A DNA stretch of 64,000 nucleotides, taken from assembly GCF_013522825.1 (NCBI RefSeq), contig NZ_JAAMQZ010000001.1:124001-188000 (forward strand). Reading direction: 5' to 3'. Every line of letters starts with the position of its first letter. Positions within the stretch are counted from its first letter, which is position 1. The translations under genes were made by a program, and so were the position numbers. The notes beneath the pieces are model-generated. The model was not told where the DNA came from, did not search any database, and saw only the letters and a list, made by a program, of their open reading frames with translations. Source of the stretch: Stutzerimonas stutzeri. GTDB lineage: Bacteria; Pseudomonadota; Gammaproteobacteria; Pseudomonadales; Pseudomonadaceae. Below, one piece after another: positions 26,683 through 36,794 of this stretch.

Positions 26683-27930
26683 ATGCGCCTGATCCACACC
26701 TCCGACTGGCACCTCGGCCAGACCCTGCACGGCCAGGAGCGCGACCATGAACACGCGCAGTTCCTCGCCTGGCTGCTCGACCAGCTCGTGGCCCGGCAGC
26801 CCGACGCCCTGTTGATCGCCGGGGACATCTTCGACACGGTCAACCCGCCGCTCAAGGCCCAGGAGCGGCTTTACGACTTCATCGTCAGCGCTCATGAAAG
26901 GCTGCCACGACTGGACATCGTCATGATCGCCGGCAACCACGATTCGGGCGGGCGCATCGAGCTGCCAGCGCCGCTGATGAAGCGCCTCAACACCCGTGCC
27001 ATCGGGCGTATCAGCTGGATCGAGGACGGTCAGCTCGACCACCAGCGGCTGCTGCTGCCGCTGCACGATGCCGAAGGCGAGGTGGCCGCCTGGTGTCTGG
27101 CGCTGCCCTTTCTGCGCCCCGCCGAAGTCACCGGTTTCGCTGCCGGCGAGGACTATCTGGCCGGCATAGGCCAGGTCCACCAGCGCCTGGTCAGCGCCGC
27201 CGAAGCCGTGCGCCAGCCGGGCCAGGCACTGATCGCCATGAGCCACGCGCACATGGCCGGCGGCGCGGTATCGGAAGAGTCCGAGCGCAACATCGTCATC
27301 GGCCATGCCGAGGCGCTGCCGGCCAGCCTGTTCACCGAGAGCATCGCCTACGTCGCCCTCGGCCATCTGCACAAACCGCAGCGCGTGGCCGGCCAGGAAC
27401 GCATCCGCTACAGCGGCTCGCCGCTGCCGCTGTCGTTCGCCGAAGTCAATTATCCGCATCAGGTGCTGCTGGTCGAACTCGACGGCGAGTATCTGGAAAA
27501 GATCGAAAGCCTGCCGGTACCGCGTGCCGTGGAAATGCTCCGCATCGGTCGTGCGCCGCTGAGCGAGGTCATCGCCCAGCTCGAAGCCCTGCCTGCGGCG
27601 GGCCTGTTCGCCGAACATCTACCCTGGCTGGAAGTACGGGTGCAGCTGGACGAGCCCCTGCCGGACCTGCGCCAGCGCATTGAAACGGCCATCAGCGGCA
27701 AGGCCTGCCGCCTGGTGCGCATCGCCAGTGAATATGCCGGCAACCGCGGCGATACGGAGACCGAAGAGCTGCTCGGTCTCGATCAGATCACGCCGGAAGA
27801 ACTCTTCACCCGCGCCTGGACGGAACGCTTCGGCAACCCACCGGACACCCAGGCACTGGAGGATTTCGCCAACCTGCTGCAAAGCGTCGAACTCTCGACC
27901 GAAGAGACAGCTGAAGGAACAGCGAAATGA
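26683..27930 (+). CDS. sbcD: Exonuclease SbcCD, subunit D (Mre11-like nuclease)
   Basis: 415-residue Mn-dependent phosphoesterase that, with SbcC, opens and degrades DNA hairpins and processes double-strand ends. Metal-binding motifs are in order: HTSDWHLGQ, GDIFDTVNPP, GNHDSGGR, MSHAHM and GHLHKPQ. The ATG at 26683 (MRLIHTSDWHLG) is the family start; fourteen earlier in-frame codons overlap the promoter. The stop overlaps the sbcC start by four bases (ATGA at 27927). Confidence 0.95.
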   Translation: MRLIHTSDWHLGQTLHGQERDHEHAQFLAWLLDQLVARQPDALLIAGDIFDTVNPPLKAQERLYDFIVSAHERLPRLDIVMIAGNHDSGGRIELPAPLMKRLNTRAIGRISWIEDGQLDHQRLLLPLHDAEGEVAAWCLALPFLRPAEVTGFAAGEDYLAGIGQVHQRLVSAAEAVRQPGQALIAMSHAHMAGGAVSEESERNIVIGHAEALPASLFTESIAYVALGHLHKPQRVAGQERIRYSGSPLPLSFAEVNYPHQVLLVELDGEYLEKIESLPVPRAVEMLRIGRAPLSEVIAQLEALPAAGLFAEHLPWLEVRVQLDEPLPDLRQRIETAISGKACRLVRIASEYAGNRGDTETEELLGLDQITPEELFTRAWTERFGNPPDTQALEDFANLLQSVELSTEETAEGTAK

Positions 27931-30900
27931 AGATCCTCGCCATCCGCCTGAAGAACCTCGCCTCCCTGGCCGGCGAGCAGGTCATCGACTTCACCGCCGA
28001 ACCCCTGGCCAGCGCCGGCCTGTTCGCCATCACCGGGCCGACCGGCGCCGGCAAGAGCACCATTCTCGACGCCCTGTGCCTGGCGCTGTTCGGCAGTACG
28101 CCCCGGCTGGCCAGCGTATCGCCGCTGAACAAGGTGCCGGACGGCAGTGACGAGATCGGCGGCGGCGACGAACGCAACCTGCTGCGCCGTGGCTGCGCCA
28201 GCGGCCATGCCGAAGTGGATTTCATCGGCGTGGATAACCACCGCTACCGCGCCCGCTGGGAGGTCAAACGCGCCCGCGAGAAAATCGACGGTCGCCTGCA
28301 GGCCAGCAACCAGAGCCTGCTCGATCTGGACAATAACCAGCTGCTGGCCAGCGGCAAGAAACGCGAGTTCAGGGAGCTGCTCGAAGCCCGTCTGGGCCTC
28401 ACCCTATCCCAGTTCACCCGTGCCGTACTGCTGGCGCAGAGCGAGTTCTCCGCTTTCCTCAAGGCCGACGACAACGAGCGCGGCAGCCTGCTGGAAAAAC
28501 TCACCGATACCGGTCTCTACAGCCGTCTGGGCCAGGCCGCCTTCGAAGCGGCCAAGCACGCTCGCGACACCCTTGCCCAGCTGCAACAGCAGGCCGGTGG
28601 TGTGCAGCCACTGGCGCCCGAAGACCGCCAGGCACTGGACGACTGTCACGGCGAGCAACTGAACGAATTGAAAGGCCTCCAGCAGCAACTAAAGACGCTG
28701 GAATGGCAGCGCCAGTGGCTGACCGAGCGCGCGCGTCTGCAAGAAGAGCGCGACACCACACAGCTCCAGCTGCAGCAGGCCGAAGGCGAACATGGGCGCC
28801 TTGCCGATGCTCGCCGTCTTCTCGCCCTGTCCGAACGACTGGCCCCGCAACGTCACCGTTTTCTGCGCCAGACCGAGCTGCCGCTATTGCTGACGCAGGC
28901 CGATGCCACCCGGGCGCGTCAGCAGAGCGCCCACGACACCCTGCAAAAGCGCCTGGACGAACTCGAACAGCTCCAGCAACAGGCCGGCGCGCAGCTCAGG
29001 GTTGCCGAACAGACGCGTCTTGATGCTGAACCCGCGCTGGCCCTGGCCCGCCGTGAAGAAGAACGCCTGCACCATCTGAGCGCCGACCTTGCGCAACTGC
29101 ACGAAGAAAGCCGACAGGCCGAAGACGCCGTCACGGCAGGCGCAAGCGGCCTCGGACAGCTGACCGAACAGCACCAGCACGCCACCGCGCAGCTGGACGA
29201 ACTGAGCCACCAACTCCAGGCCAGCATCCTGCTGCAACCACTCTGCGCCAGCTGGTCCGCCTATCGGCCACGCCTGCAGCAGTTGGTGCAACTGAGCGCA
29301 CGCCTGGGTCTGGGCCGCGACGAACTGCCGGCACTGGAGCAGCGTGCCCAGCTTACGAAACAGGAAGAAGGCCAGGCCCGCACAGCGCTGGATGCCCTGC
29401 AGCGGCAACTGGGCAGCGAAGTCGGGCTTGCCGAGCAACTGCCCCAGCTGCATCGGCAACTGGACGACTGGCGCCTGGCCGAACGCGAACATGAAAGTCT
29501 GCAGCAACTCTGGAAGCAGCAACTCGATCTGCTCGCCGAACAACAGGCCCTGCAGGCCGAGGGGACCCGGCAGCAGGCCGAACTGGACGAACTGACCGCC
29601 CTTGGCAAGCAACTACGCAGCGAGCGCGACAGCGCCGAACAGGCGCTGAAGGTCACGCTCGAATTGCTCGATCGTCAGCGCCTGGCGCGCAGCGAAAACG
29701 TCGAAGCCCTGCGCGCGACGCTGGTGCCAGGCGAACCCTGCCCGGTGTGCGGCAGCGACGAACACCCCTGGCATCAGGCCGACGCGCTGCTGGCCAGCCT
29801 CGCCCGGCAGGACGACAACGAAGCGCAGCGCGCACGCCAGGCCTTGCAGGCCCAGGACCAGCGCCTGCAGGAGTTGCGCGACCGCCACACCACCCTGAAC
29901 ACCCTGATCCGCCAGGGGCAACAACGCCAGACGGCACTCGCCGACGACCTGCAGAAACAGACCCAACACCTGCAAACGCTGCCCAGCCATACGCACCTGT
30001 TGCAGCAGCCGCAAACCGAGCGCCAGCACTGGCTGGAAGATCAACTGACCCGGCTCAGGAGCGACATCGCCGAAGCCAGTCAACGGCAACAGACCCTGCT
30101 CGACCTCCAGCAACGCAGCCACAGCCTGCGACAGACCTGGCAACTGGCTCACGACGCCTGCAAGGAGGCCAGCCAGCAGCTCGCCCGGCAACACGAGGCG
30201 CTCGCCCGTGACAGCCAGCGCCTCGACGAGGAGCTGGCCGAATTCGCCAACCTGCTGCCCACCGAACAGCTACGGCGCTGGCATGAAAATCCTGCGCAGC
30301 GCTTTATCGAACTGGACGCGCGGATCGCCGTGCGCCTGCAACAGCTGGAACAGCAGGCCGAACAGGCCGAGCAACTGCGCCACTACGAACAACGGCTGAA
30401 CGCGGAGCGCCGCGAACAGGCGCATCGCCAGGAAAGACAGCAGGCCTGCGCCGTACGTCTCGCCGAACGTGAAAGCCAGTTGCAGACTTGCCGGCAGGCC
30501 CTGCGGCTCAGTCTCGGCGAACAGCCCGGCGCCAGCGTCTGGCAGCAGCAGTTGGACAGCACGATCCAGAACGCTCGCCAGCAGCAGGCGGAGATCGAAC
30601 GCCAGCTCAACGACGTCAGACTCGAACTCGCCCACCTGGCCAGCGAACAGCGCAATTGCCAGCAGCGCCACGACGAACTGCGGCATGAGCGCGATGAGCT
30701 GGCTGGCGAGCTGGCGAGCTGGCGCGCCGCACAGCCCGAGCTGGACGATGCGACCCTGACTCAATTGCTGCACATGGACGACGCCCTGCTCGCCGAAGCG
30801 CGCCAGCGCCTGCAACACAACGAGCAAACCCTGACCCGCTGCCGCGAGCGCCTGGAAGGCTGCAGCCAGCGCCTTGCCATGCATCTGGCGCAGCAGGCCG

Positions 30901-31580
30901 AAGTGCCGGATGCCGAAACGCTGCAACGCTGTCATAGCGAACAGTCGCAAGCCTGTGAGGACAGCGAGCGACGCTGCGCCGAAACCCGCGCCCGGCTGCT
31001 GGACGACGACAATCGGCGCAACCGGAGCCAGGCGCTGCTGGCGCAGATCGACGCGGCCATGGCGGAAAACCAGCGCTGGGGCAGGATCGCCGCGCTGATC
31101 GGCTCGTCCGATGGCGGCGCCTTCCGCAAGATCGCCCAGGCCTACAACCTCGACCTGCTGGTACAGCATGCCAACGTGCAACTGCGCCAGCTCGCCCGCC
31201 GCTACCGCCTGCAGCGTGGTGGCAGCCCGCTGGGGCTGCTGGTAATGGATACCGAAATGGGCGATGAACGGCGTTCGGTACATTCGCTATCCGGTGGCGA
31301 AACCTTCCTCGTTTCCCTGGCGCTGGCCCTGGGCCTGGCCTCGATGGCGTCGAACAAACTGAAGATCGAATCGCTGTTCATCGATGAAGGCTTCGGCAGC
31401 CTCGACCCCGAATCGCTGCAGATCGCCATGGATGCCCTCGACTCATTGCAGGCCCAGGGCCGCAAGGTCGCGGTGATCTCCCATGTCGCGCAGATGCACG
31501 AGCGCATTCCGGTACAGATTCAGGTGCAGCGCATGGGCAATGGCCAGAGCGGCCTGCGCATCACGGACGGCGCAGGCTGA
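27927..31580 (+). CDS. sbcC: Exonuclease SbcCD, subunit C (Rad50-like ATPase)
   Basis: 1217-residue SMC-type ATPase that works with SbcD. Walker A is GPTGAGKST at residues 37-45. A long Gln/Leu/Glu-rich coiled coil runs out to the zinc hook CPVC (Cys605 and Cys608) and back. The ABC signature LSGGE is at residues 1121-1125 and Walker B SLFIDEGFGSLD at about 1149-1160. Length and layout are normal. A GGCGCC hairpin followed by TGTTT at 31587-31606 may be a weak terminator. Confidence 0.95.
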   Translation: MKILAIRLKNLASLAGEQVIDFTAEPLASAGLFAITGPTGAGKSTILDALCLALFGSTPRLASVSPLNKVPDGSDEIGGGDERNLLRRGCASGHAEVDFIGVDNHRYRARWEVKRAREKIDGRLQASNQSLLDLDNNQLLASGKKREFRELLEARLGLTLSQFTRAVLLAQSEFSAFLKADDNERGSLLEKLTDTGLYSRLGQAAFEAAKHARDTLAQLQQQAGGVQPLAPEDRQALDDCHGEQLNELKGLQQQLKTLEWQRQWLTERARLQEERDTTQLQLQQAEGEHGRLADARRLLALSERLAPQRHRFLRQTELPLLLTQADATRARQQSAHDTLQKRLDELEQLQQQAGAQLRVAEQTRLDAEPALALARREEERLHHLSADLAQLHEESRQAEDAVTAGASGLGQLTEQHQHATAQLDELSHQLQASILLQPLCASWSAYRPRLQQLVQLSARLGLGRDELPALEQRAQLTKQEEGQARTALDALQRQLGSEVGLAEQLPQLHRQLDDWRLAEREHESLQQLWKQQLDLLAEQQALQAEGTRQQAELDELTALGKQLRSERDSAEQALKVTLELLDRQRLARSENVEALRATLVPGEPCPVCGSDEHPWHQADALLASLARQDDNEAQRARQALQAQDQRLQELRDRHTTLNTLIRQGQQRQTALADDLQKQTQHLQTLPSHTHLLQQPQTERQHWLEDQLTRLRSDIAEASQRQQTLLDLQQRSHSLRQTWQLAHDACKEASQQLARQHEALARDSQRLDEELAEFANLLPTEQLRRWHENPAQRFIELDARIAVRLQQLEQQAEQAEQLRHYEQRLNAERREQAHRQERQQACAVRLAERESQLQTCRQALRLSLGEQPGASVWQQQLDSTIQNARQQQAEIERQLNDVRLELAHLASEQRNCQQRHDELRHERDELAGELASWRAAQPELDDATLTQLLHMDDALLAEARQRLQHNEQTLTRCRERLEGCSQRLAMHLAQQAEVPDAETLQRCHSEQSQACEDSERRCAETRARLLDDDNRRNRSQALLAQIDAAMAENQRWGRIAALIGSSDGGAFRKIAQAYNLDLLVQHANVQLRQLARRYRLQRGGSPLGLLVMDTEMGDERRSVHSLSGGETFLVSLALALGLASMASNKLKIESLFIDEGFGSLDPESLQIAMDALDSLQAQGRKVAVISHVAQMHERIPVQIQVQRMGNGQSGLRITDGAG

Positions 31581-31635
31581 ACAACGGCGCCAGAGGCGCC
31601 TGTTTCAGCTTCAGGCCTGGGCTTCTTGCCAGCCC

Positions 31636-31820
31636 ATTCGCGACTGAAGTCGCTCCCACGAAAGCCCGTATGCAGCACATAGGGCCAACCCACTGTGGGA
31701 GTAGCTTCAGTATCGGCGACGGAAGCGCCTGCGGCGATTCCATCCTACGAAGCATGACCACCACCGTAGCCTGGATTAGCCGAAGGCGTAATCCGGGTCT
31801 CCGAAGGCGTAATCCGGGTC
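31636..31820. repeat. REP fragments and CCTGGATTAGCC-type repeat
   Basis: REP-type copies occur at 31636-31662 (minus) and 31693-31710 (plus, degenerate). A string GACGGAAGCGCCTGCGGCGATTCCATCCTAC at 31718-31748 recurs with one change at 33891-33921. The GTAGCCTGGATTAGCC element follows at 31765-31820 with a tandem CCGAAGGCGTAATCCGGGTCT unit. These fill the 248 bp between sbcC and the cytochrome gene; no other feature is visible. Confidence 0.75.
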
Positions 31821-31828
31821 TGCCCTGT

Positions 31829-32509
31829 CTACCAGGACGCAGTCCCGAGCAGCTTGGCCATGTTCTGCTTTTCCTCTTGCTCGCTCGGCTCCAACTGGGG
31901 CAGGTAGATTGCCAGCGCCTCGATATCTTCGTCGGAAAGCTGGCTGGCGATACCGAGCATCACCGAGCCAGCGCGGGCCGGATCATTGTTGCGAAAGCGC
32001 GTCAGAGCCTTGCGGATATAGTCACCGGGTTGGCCAGCCAGACGCGGCATCGTCTCCATGCCCTGTCCCTGCACCCCATGGCAGCCGACGCAGGTACGCT
32101 TGAACAGCGTTTCGCCCTGCCTGCTCAAGGCTTCGTCAACGACTGCTGTCGTCGGCAGGACTTTCTGCTGGCTGAAATAGACCGCGATATTGACGCGGTC
32201 TTCCATCGTCAGATTCTTCGCCAGACTCGTCATCACGTAATCCTCGCGCTCACCGCGAGCGAACTGCTCGAATGCGTGGAACAGGTAGATCGGGTTCTGC
32301 GCCGCCAGGTTGGGAATATGCGGTCGCTTGCTGTTGCCGTTCTCGCCGTGGCAATAGCCACAGAACAATGCACGCTCGCGTCCGGCTTCGAAGGCCTGCT
32401 GGCGCCGTTGTTCATCGGCCATCAGGTAATTGAAGCGGGTCATCGCCTCTTCGTTGGCCCCCGCGAAGGGAGCCAAGAAGCTCAGCAGAAAGCAGACGAA
32501 AATGCGCAT
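31829..32509 (-). CDS. Exported diheme cytochrome c (c4-like)
   Basis: 226-residue periplasmic electron carrier. Signal peptide residues 1-18 (FVCFLLSFLAPFAGA). Two c-type haem sites: CGYCH at residues 50-54 and CVGCH at 140-144, each in a cytochrome c-like half, with Met ligands plausible in the later parts (e.g. ASVML-type SVMLGIAS). The ATG at 32509 is chosen because it begins the signal peptide; the longer frame upstream would bury it. Two-domain layout fits the c4 family, which passes electrons to terminal oxidases. Transcribed leftward; partners are not nearby. Confidence 0.88.
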   Translation of the reverse strand: MRIFVCFLLSFLAPFAGANEEAMTRFNYLMADEQRRQQAFEAGRERALFCGYCHGENGNSKRPHIPNLAAQNPIYLFHAFEQFARGEREDYVMTSLAKNLTMEDRVNIAVYFSQQKVLPTTAVVDEALSRQGETLFKRTCVGCHGVQGQGMETMPRLAGQPGDYIRKALTRFRNNDPARAGSVMLGIASQLSDEDIEALAIYLPQLEPSEQEEKQNMAKLLGTASW

Positions 32510-32855
32510 GTAAGGAGTCCGGAACTGTGAAGGGCGGCGCTGCAAGCAGCTGTTGGGCGGCGGACTATAAATTGCTGAAACGTCGAAAAAGCCGGCACAG
32601 GTCAATAAAGCCTTCACAAAGGCGCCTGCAATCACGGTTTTCTGATACCGCCATCACATATGCAAACACCGGACAACTTGCACGTCGGATCGGTAAAGCG
32701 TGATCCGACCCACAAAGCTCCCGCCACGATCCAACCGTGCAGCCCAGCGGCTCATAGAACCCGATCAACCCTCACCCACCTGCGACAATAAGCCACACAA
32801 GCGACTCGTATTCGACTAAAGTAGCGGCCTTTTTCACCAGCACGAGCCGCACACC
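32510..32855. other. Divergent intergenic region, 346 bp
   Basis: Lies between the cytochrome c gene (leftward) and the thioesterase gene (rightward). It contains CGTCGGATCGGTAAAGCGTGATCCGACC at 32683-32712, a near copy of the 58551-58581 string, able to form a hairpin (GTCGGATC/GATCCGAC). No gene or clear promoter was recognised. Confidence 0.5.
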
Positions 32856-33335
32856 ATGCTAGATGCACACGCCGAACTGACCATGACCGTACTGATGACT
32901 CCGGACAAGGCCAACTTTTCCGGCAATGTACATGGCGGCACCCTGCTGAAATACCTCGACGAAGTGGCCTACGCCTGCGCCAGCCGTTACGCCGGTGAAT
33001 ACGTGGTCACACTGTCGGTGGATCAGGTCACCTTCCGCCAGCCGATTCATGTCGGCGAGTTGGTGACCTTCCTCGCATCGGTCAACTACACCGGCACCAG
33101 CTCGATGGAAATCGGTATCAAGGTCGTCACCGAAGATATCCGGCAGAAGACCGTCCGCCACACCAACAGCTGCTTCTTCACCATGGTTGCAGTGGGTGAA
33201 GATGGCCGACCGACCAGCGTGCCTGCGCTGCAACCCCACACCCACGACCAGAAGCGCCGCTTTGCCCAGGCCCAGCAGCGCCGGCAGATTCGTCGTGAAC
33301 TGGAAGAGCGCTATCAGGCCATCAGGAACACCTGA
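32856..33335 (+). CDS. Hotdog-fold acyl-CoA thioesterase
   Basis: 159-residue cytoplasmic thioesterase of the YciA/BFIT-type group. The active-site Asn and the His-Gly-Gly turn are in ANFSGNVHGGTLLKYLDEVAY, followed by the long hotdog helix. SVDQVTFRQPIHVGELV and SMEIGIKV are family strands. The C-terminal tail is basic and helical (KRRFAQAQQRRQIRRELEER). It hydrolyses acyl-CoA to free acid; chain-length preference is unknown. A single gene with REP-poor flanks. Confidence 0.88.
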   Translation: MLDAHAELTMTVLMTPDKANFSGNVHGGTLLKYLDEVAYACASRYAGEYVVTLSVDQVTFRQPIHVGELVTFLASVNYTGTSSMEIGIKVVTEDIRQKTVRHTNSCFFTMVAVGEDGRPTSVPALQPHTHDQKRRFAQAQQRRQIRRELEERYQAIRNT

Positions 33336-33459
33336 CAGGCCGCTGAAACCAGGTCCGATCCACGGCGAAAACAGGTACTCCTTCTGCCCGCTGCGGCGAA
33401 GCCGCGGAAGACCCTATACAATCAACGGCCTTTTGCACCATTGAAACCGAGGATCTGCC

Positions 33460-33798
33460 GTGAGCTTACCGCCCTGCCCCCAATGCAACTCCGAATACAC
33501 CTACGAGGACGGCCAGATGCTGGTCTGCCCCGAGTGCGCCCACGAGTGGTCCGCCAGCGCGCCGGACGCTTCTGCCGAAGATGAAAGAGTGATCAAGGAT
33601 TCGGTGGGCAATACCCTGCAGGACGGCGACACCGTCACCGTGATCAAGGACCTGAAGGTCAAGGGCTCTTCGTCGGTGGTCAAGGTCGGCACCAAGGTGA
33701 AGAACATCCGCCTGTGCGACGGCGACCATGACATCGACTGCAAGATCGATGGCATCGGTGCGATGAAGCTAAAGTCCGAGTTCGTGCGCAAGGTCTGA
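33460..33798 (+). CDS. yjdM: YjdM/PhnA-family zinc-ribbon protein
   Basis: 112-residue protein with an N-terminal zinc ribbon ([21 protein letters not shown]) and the C-terminal PhnA domain ([46 protein letters not shown]). Start is GTG at 33460, preceded by GAGGATCTGCC. The name PhnA is historical: members are not phosphonoacetate hydrolases as such, and their role is unclear. A TATACAAT at 33415-33422 may be its -10 element. A hairpin AAGCCGGG-CTT-CCCGGCTT at 33823-33841 follows the gene, without a T run. Confidence 0.9.
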   Translation: MSLPPCPQCNSEYTYEDGQMLVCPECAHEWSASAPDASAEDERVIKDSVGNTLQDGDTVTVIKDLKVKGSSSVVKVGTKVKNIRLCDGDHDIDCKIDGIGAMKLKSEFVRKV

Positions 33799-33890
33799 GC
33801 ACTACCCCCCCGCTCATTAATGCAAGCCGGGCTTCCCGGCTTTCGAGGAAACCCGACAAGCGCATTGGTGTGGCGTCATCCGCGATGTTT

Positions 33891-33990
33891 GACGGAAGCA
33901 CCTGCGGCGATTCCATCCTACAAGACACCCATAGACCGTAGCCTGGATTAGCCGTAGGCGTAATCCGGTGTCCGAAGGCGTAACCCGACG
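33891..33990. repeat. Second copy of the GCGGCGATTCCATCCTAC / CCTGGATTAGCC composite repeat
   Basis: GACGGAAGCACCTGCGGCGATTCCATCCTAC at 33891-33921, then CCGTAGCCTGGATTAGCCG from 33936 and a tandem-like CGTAATCC/CGTAACCC tail to 33990. The same order of blocks occurs at 31718-31820, so it is one composite unit present twice 2.2 kb apart. The rest of the gap before speA holds nothing else. Confidence 0.75.
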
Positions 33991-34041
33991 ATACGGGGCG
34001 ACAGACGCAACCCGGTGAACGCAACGAAATGCCGCGCCCAA

Positions 34042-35955
34042 TCAGGGCGTGAGATACGACGAGCGCGTCAGCCCCAGGCGCAGGGCATCGATGTACTGGG
34101 CGCGCTCCCTGGCGCTGAGCCGTGCACTGGATACCTTGTCGCGGTAGTGGGTCATCAGCTCCTCGGGTGACAGGTGCACGTAGCGCAGCATGTCCTCAAT
34201 GGTGTCATGGGTCTCGATGCCGGCGTGGTGGTAGCTGCCATCCTCGCGCTGGTAGACGTTCACCGAATCGGTGTCGCCGAACAGGTTGTGCATGTCGCCG
34301 AGAATCTCCTGGTAGGCGCCGACCAGGAACACGCCGAGGAAATACTCTTCCCCTGCCTGGATCTCGTGTACCGGCATACTGCTCTCGATGCTCTGCTCAT
34401 CGACGTAATGCCTGATCTTGCCGTCCGAGTCGCAGGTCAGGTCCTGCAGCACGGCGCGGCGCACCGGTTCTTCGGTCAACCGCTGCAACGGCACGATGGG
34501 CAGGATCTGGTCGATGGCCCAGGTATCGGGCAGGCTCTGGAATACCGAGAAGTTGCAGATGTACTTGTCCGCCAGCTTGTCGTTCAGTTCGTCGAGCACC
34601 GCGCGGTGGGAGCGCTGGCGGGCCTTGAGCTGGTTGTACAGGCGACGGCAGATGGCGAAATAGCTCTGCTCGGCCAGTGCCTTCTGCGCCAGCGACAGCT
34701 TGCCCGCGGCATATTGCGCCGAAGCCTCGCTTATATAGTGGGTGGCGCGCCAGTAGGTTTCGGTGACCATTTCCGGGTCGCTGGGCCCGAGCAGATCGAC
34801 CAGCGACTGGACGATATCCGGCAGCTCGTCGTAATTCTCCACCACAGGCGCCTCGTCATTGTGGCGCTCGAAGTCGGTCACCTGCGTCACCAGCACCGCA
34901 TGGTGCGCCGTCATCGCCCGCCCGCTTTCGGAGAAGATATGCGGGTGCGGCAACTCCTGACGATCACAGAACTCCTTGAGCATGCCCACCACGGTGCCGG
35001 CGTATTCGTCGATGTCGTAGTTGATGGAACTGGCATTGCGCGAATGGGTACCGTCGTAATCGACGCCCAAACCGCCGCCTACATCTATATGGTCAATAGG
35101 CAGGCCTATGGCGCGCAGCTCGGCATAATAACGGATGGCCTCGCGGAAACCGGAGCGATAGTCGGCCAGGTTGGCGATCTGCGAGCCCATATGGAAGTGC
35201 AGCAGACGCACGCCCTGCTCGATCTCCGCCGCGCGGAAGCGCTCGATCACAGTGAGCAGTTGCGCTGCCGACAGGCCGAACTTGGATTTCTCGCCACCGG
35301 TATCGGCCCACTTGCTCGACGCCAGGGACGACAGCCGCACGCGCAACCCGACCTGGGGCACGAGCTTCAGCTCGGCAGCCTCTTCGATCACCAGCTCCAC
35401 TTCGGACATCTTCTCGATGACGATGAAAACGTTGTGGCCCAGCTTCTGGCCCATCAGCGCCAGGCGGATGAATTCCCGATCCTTGTAGCCGTTGCAGACG
35501 ATGGTGCCGCCCTTGGGCGCCAGCGCCAGCACGGCCATCAGTTCGGGTTTGGAGCCGGCCTCCAGGCCGATGGCAACGTTCTGCGTGGCGATGATGTTCT
35601 TGATCACCGCCTCCTGCTGGTTGACCTTGATCGGATACAGGGCCGTGTAGCGCCCCTGGTAGTCGAGCCGCTCGATGTTGGCGTCGAAAGCACCGGTAAG
35701 ATGCCGAACGCGGTCCTGCAGTATCCCCGGAAAGCGCACCAGCAAGGGCAGTGTCAGTCCGGCTTCGCGCAACTGCCCGATCAAACGGTTGAATTCGATC
35801 GGCTCGCCCATTGGTCCCTGCGGGCGTACCTCGACCTGCCCCTCATCACTGATCGAGAAATAACCCGCACCCCAGTGGCGGATGCCATAGACGCTGCGGC
35901 TATCGGCTGCGGTCCACTGGCTGCCATCGTCTTTACGTGTGCGTCGAACGGCCAT
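34042..35955 (-). CDS. speA: Biosynthetic arginine decarboxylase
   Basis: PLP enzyme of 637 residues that decarboxylates arginine to agmatine, the first step of putrescine synthesis by the agmatine route. The alanine-racemase-type barrel holds the PLP lysine K110 in [27 protein letters not shown] is the substrate-side motif. Length is normal for SpeA. Start ATG at 35955 follows GGAGGCTTGA. No other polyamine gene is adjacent. REP elements lie upstream. Confidence 0.95.
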   Translation of the reverse strand: MAVRRTRKDDGSQWTAADSRSVYGIRHWGAGYFSISDEGQVEVRPQGPMGEPIEFNRLIGQLREAGLTLPLLVRFPGILQDRVRHLTGAFDANIERLDYQGRYTALYPIKVNQQEAVIKNIIATQNVAIGLEAGSKPELMAVLALAPKGGTIVCNGYKDREFIRLALMGQKLGHNVFIVIEKMSEVELVIEEAAELKLVPQVGLRVRLSSLASSKWADTGGEKSKFGLSAAQLLTVIERFRAAEIEQGVRLLHFHMGSQIANLADYRSGFREAIRYYAELRAIGLPIDHIDVGGGLGVDYDGTHSRNASSINYDIDEYAGTVVGMLKEFCDRQELPHPHIFSESGRAMTAHHAVLVTQVTDFERHNDEAPVVENYDELPDIVQSLVDLLGPSDPEMVTETYWRATHYISEASAQYAAGKLSLAQKALAEQSYFAICRRLYNQLKARQRSHRAVLDELNDKLADKYICNFSVFQSLPDTWAIDQILPIVPLQRLTEEPVRRAVLQDLTCDSDGKIRHYVDEQSIESSMPVHEIQAGEEYFLGVFLVGAYQEILGDMHNLFGDTDSVNVYQREDGSYHHAGIETHDTIEDMLRYVHLSPEELMTHYRDKVSSARLSARERAQYIDALRLGLTRSSYLTP

Positions 35956-36027
35956 TCAAGCCTCCTGAAAATGGGTGTGGTGTCTGCGTTTGGACAGCAG
36001 ATGAGCTAAAAACAGACCAGGCCTTGC

Positions 36028-36116
36028 GTAGGAACGGCCATGCCCGTGAACGCTCCCGAGCGAAGTGTGGACCTTGCTCGCCAGCATGCCTGCGGGAGTG
36101 GCTTCAGCCACGAGAC
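36028..36116. repeat. REP-type elements upstream of speA
   Basis: GTAGGAACGGCCATGCCCGTGAACGCTCC at 36028-36057 and TGCGGGAGTGGCTTCAGCCACGAGA at 36091-36116, two REP variants with differing cores, in the 209 bp between speA and the SUI1-domain gene. No other feature noted there. Confidence 0.6.
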
Positions 36117-36164
36117 GTTGAGTTTGCCTGCATACAAAGCCCCCGGCGTCGAATTCGGACAAGC

Positions 36165-36536
36165 TCAACCGCCGGATTTCTTTGCCTTGAATCCGCGCTT
36201 TTGCAGTTCATCGAGCAGCAGCTGAACGTGATCGCCCTGAATTTCGATGACGCCCTCCTTGAGCGCACCACCGGTGCCACAGCGGCGTTTGAGGGCGCTG
36301 GCCAGTTCCTTGAGCTCCTCTTCGGCAAGCGGCACACCGGCAATGGTCGTCACGGTCTTGCCGCCGCGCCCCTTGCTCTCGCGACGAACGCGGGCGATAC
36401 CATCACCTTCGGGAATCACCGTTTTCTTGCAGATACAGGCATCCAGTGGCTGGCTGCAATCGGGGCAGTGCCGCCCCGCATCGGTGGAAAACACCAGCCC
36501 GCCAAGGCCGGATAAAGAGGTGGTTTTCCTGGCCAC
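36165..36536 (-). CDS. yciH: SUI1-domain translation initiation factor-like protein
   Basis: 123-residue relative of eukaryotic eIF1. From the GTG at 36536 (AGAGG upstream) it reads VARKTTSLSGLGGLVFSTD, then a Cys-rich stretch CPDCSQPLDACICKK that may bind metal, and the SUI1 domain (KTVTTIAGVPLAEEELKELA, RCGTGGALKEGVIEIQGDH). An upstream ATG would add 48 residues from a REP-containing region, so the GTG is preferred. The family can affect start-codon fidelity, but its role in bacteria is not settled. Confidence 0.88.
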   Translation of the reverse strand: MARKTTSLSGLGGLVFSTDAGRHCPDCSQPLDACICKKTVIPEGDGIARVRRESKGRGGKTVTTIAGVPLAEEELKELASALKRRCGTGGALKEGVIEIQGDHVQLLLDELQKRGFKAKKSGG

Positions 36537-36617
36537 ACAAGCCTCTTGAGCAAAAAGAAGAAACGCCGAAACTATACCCGTCGAGCCCGCCTTTATCGAC
36601 ACCGGCAACCACCGATT

Positions 36618-36757
36618 CTGTAGGAGCAGGCCATGCCTGCGAACACCCCCTACGTCCGCCGCAGAACCCTTCGCGGCCATAAGCTAAGCCTGCAGCACAG
36701 AATCTTCCTGCTTTCGTGGGAAGGGCTGGGACGCCGAGTCCATGCCCGTGAAGGGAA
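36618..36757. repeat. REP-type elements between the SUI1 and ThiO-type genes
   Basis: CTGTAGGAGCAGGCCATGCCTGCGAAC at 36618-36644 is a clear copy. A weaker CGTGGGAAGGGCTGGGACGCC...GTCCATGCCCGTGAA variant spans about 36715-36757. The 258-bp gap has no gene. Confidence 0.6.
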
Positions 36758-36794
36758 GCCGCACCAAGCCATGGAGCTGTGCGAGTACAGGCCC

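Noticed and set aside
34174..36009. 611-codon plus-strand open frame opposite speA
   Set aside because: Antisense to arginine decarboxylase with intact PLP motif; no independent evidence for coding.
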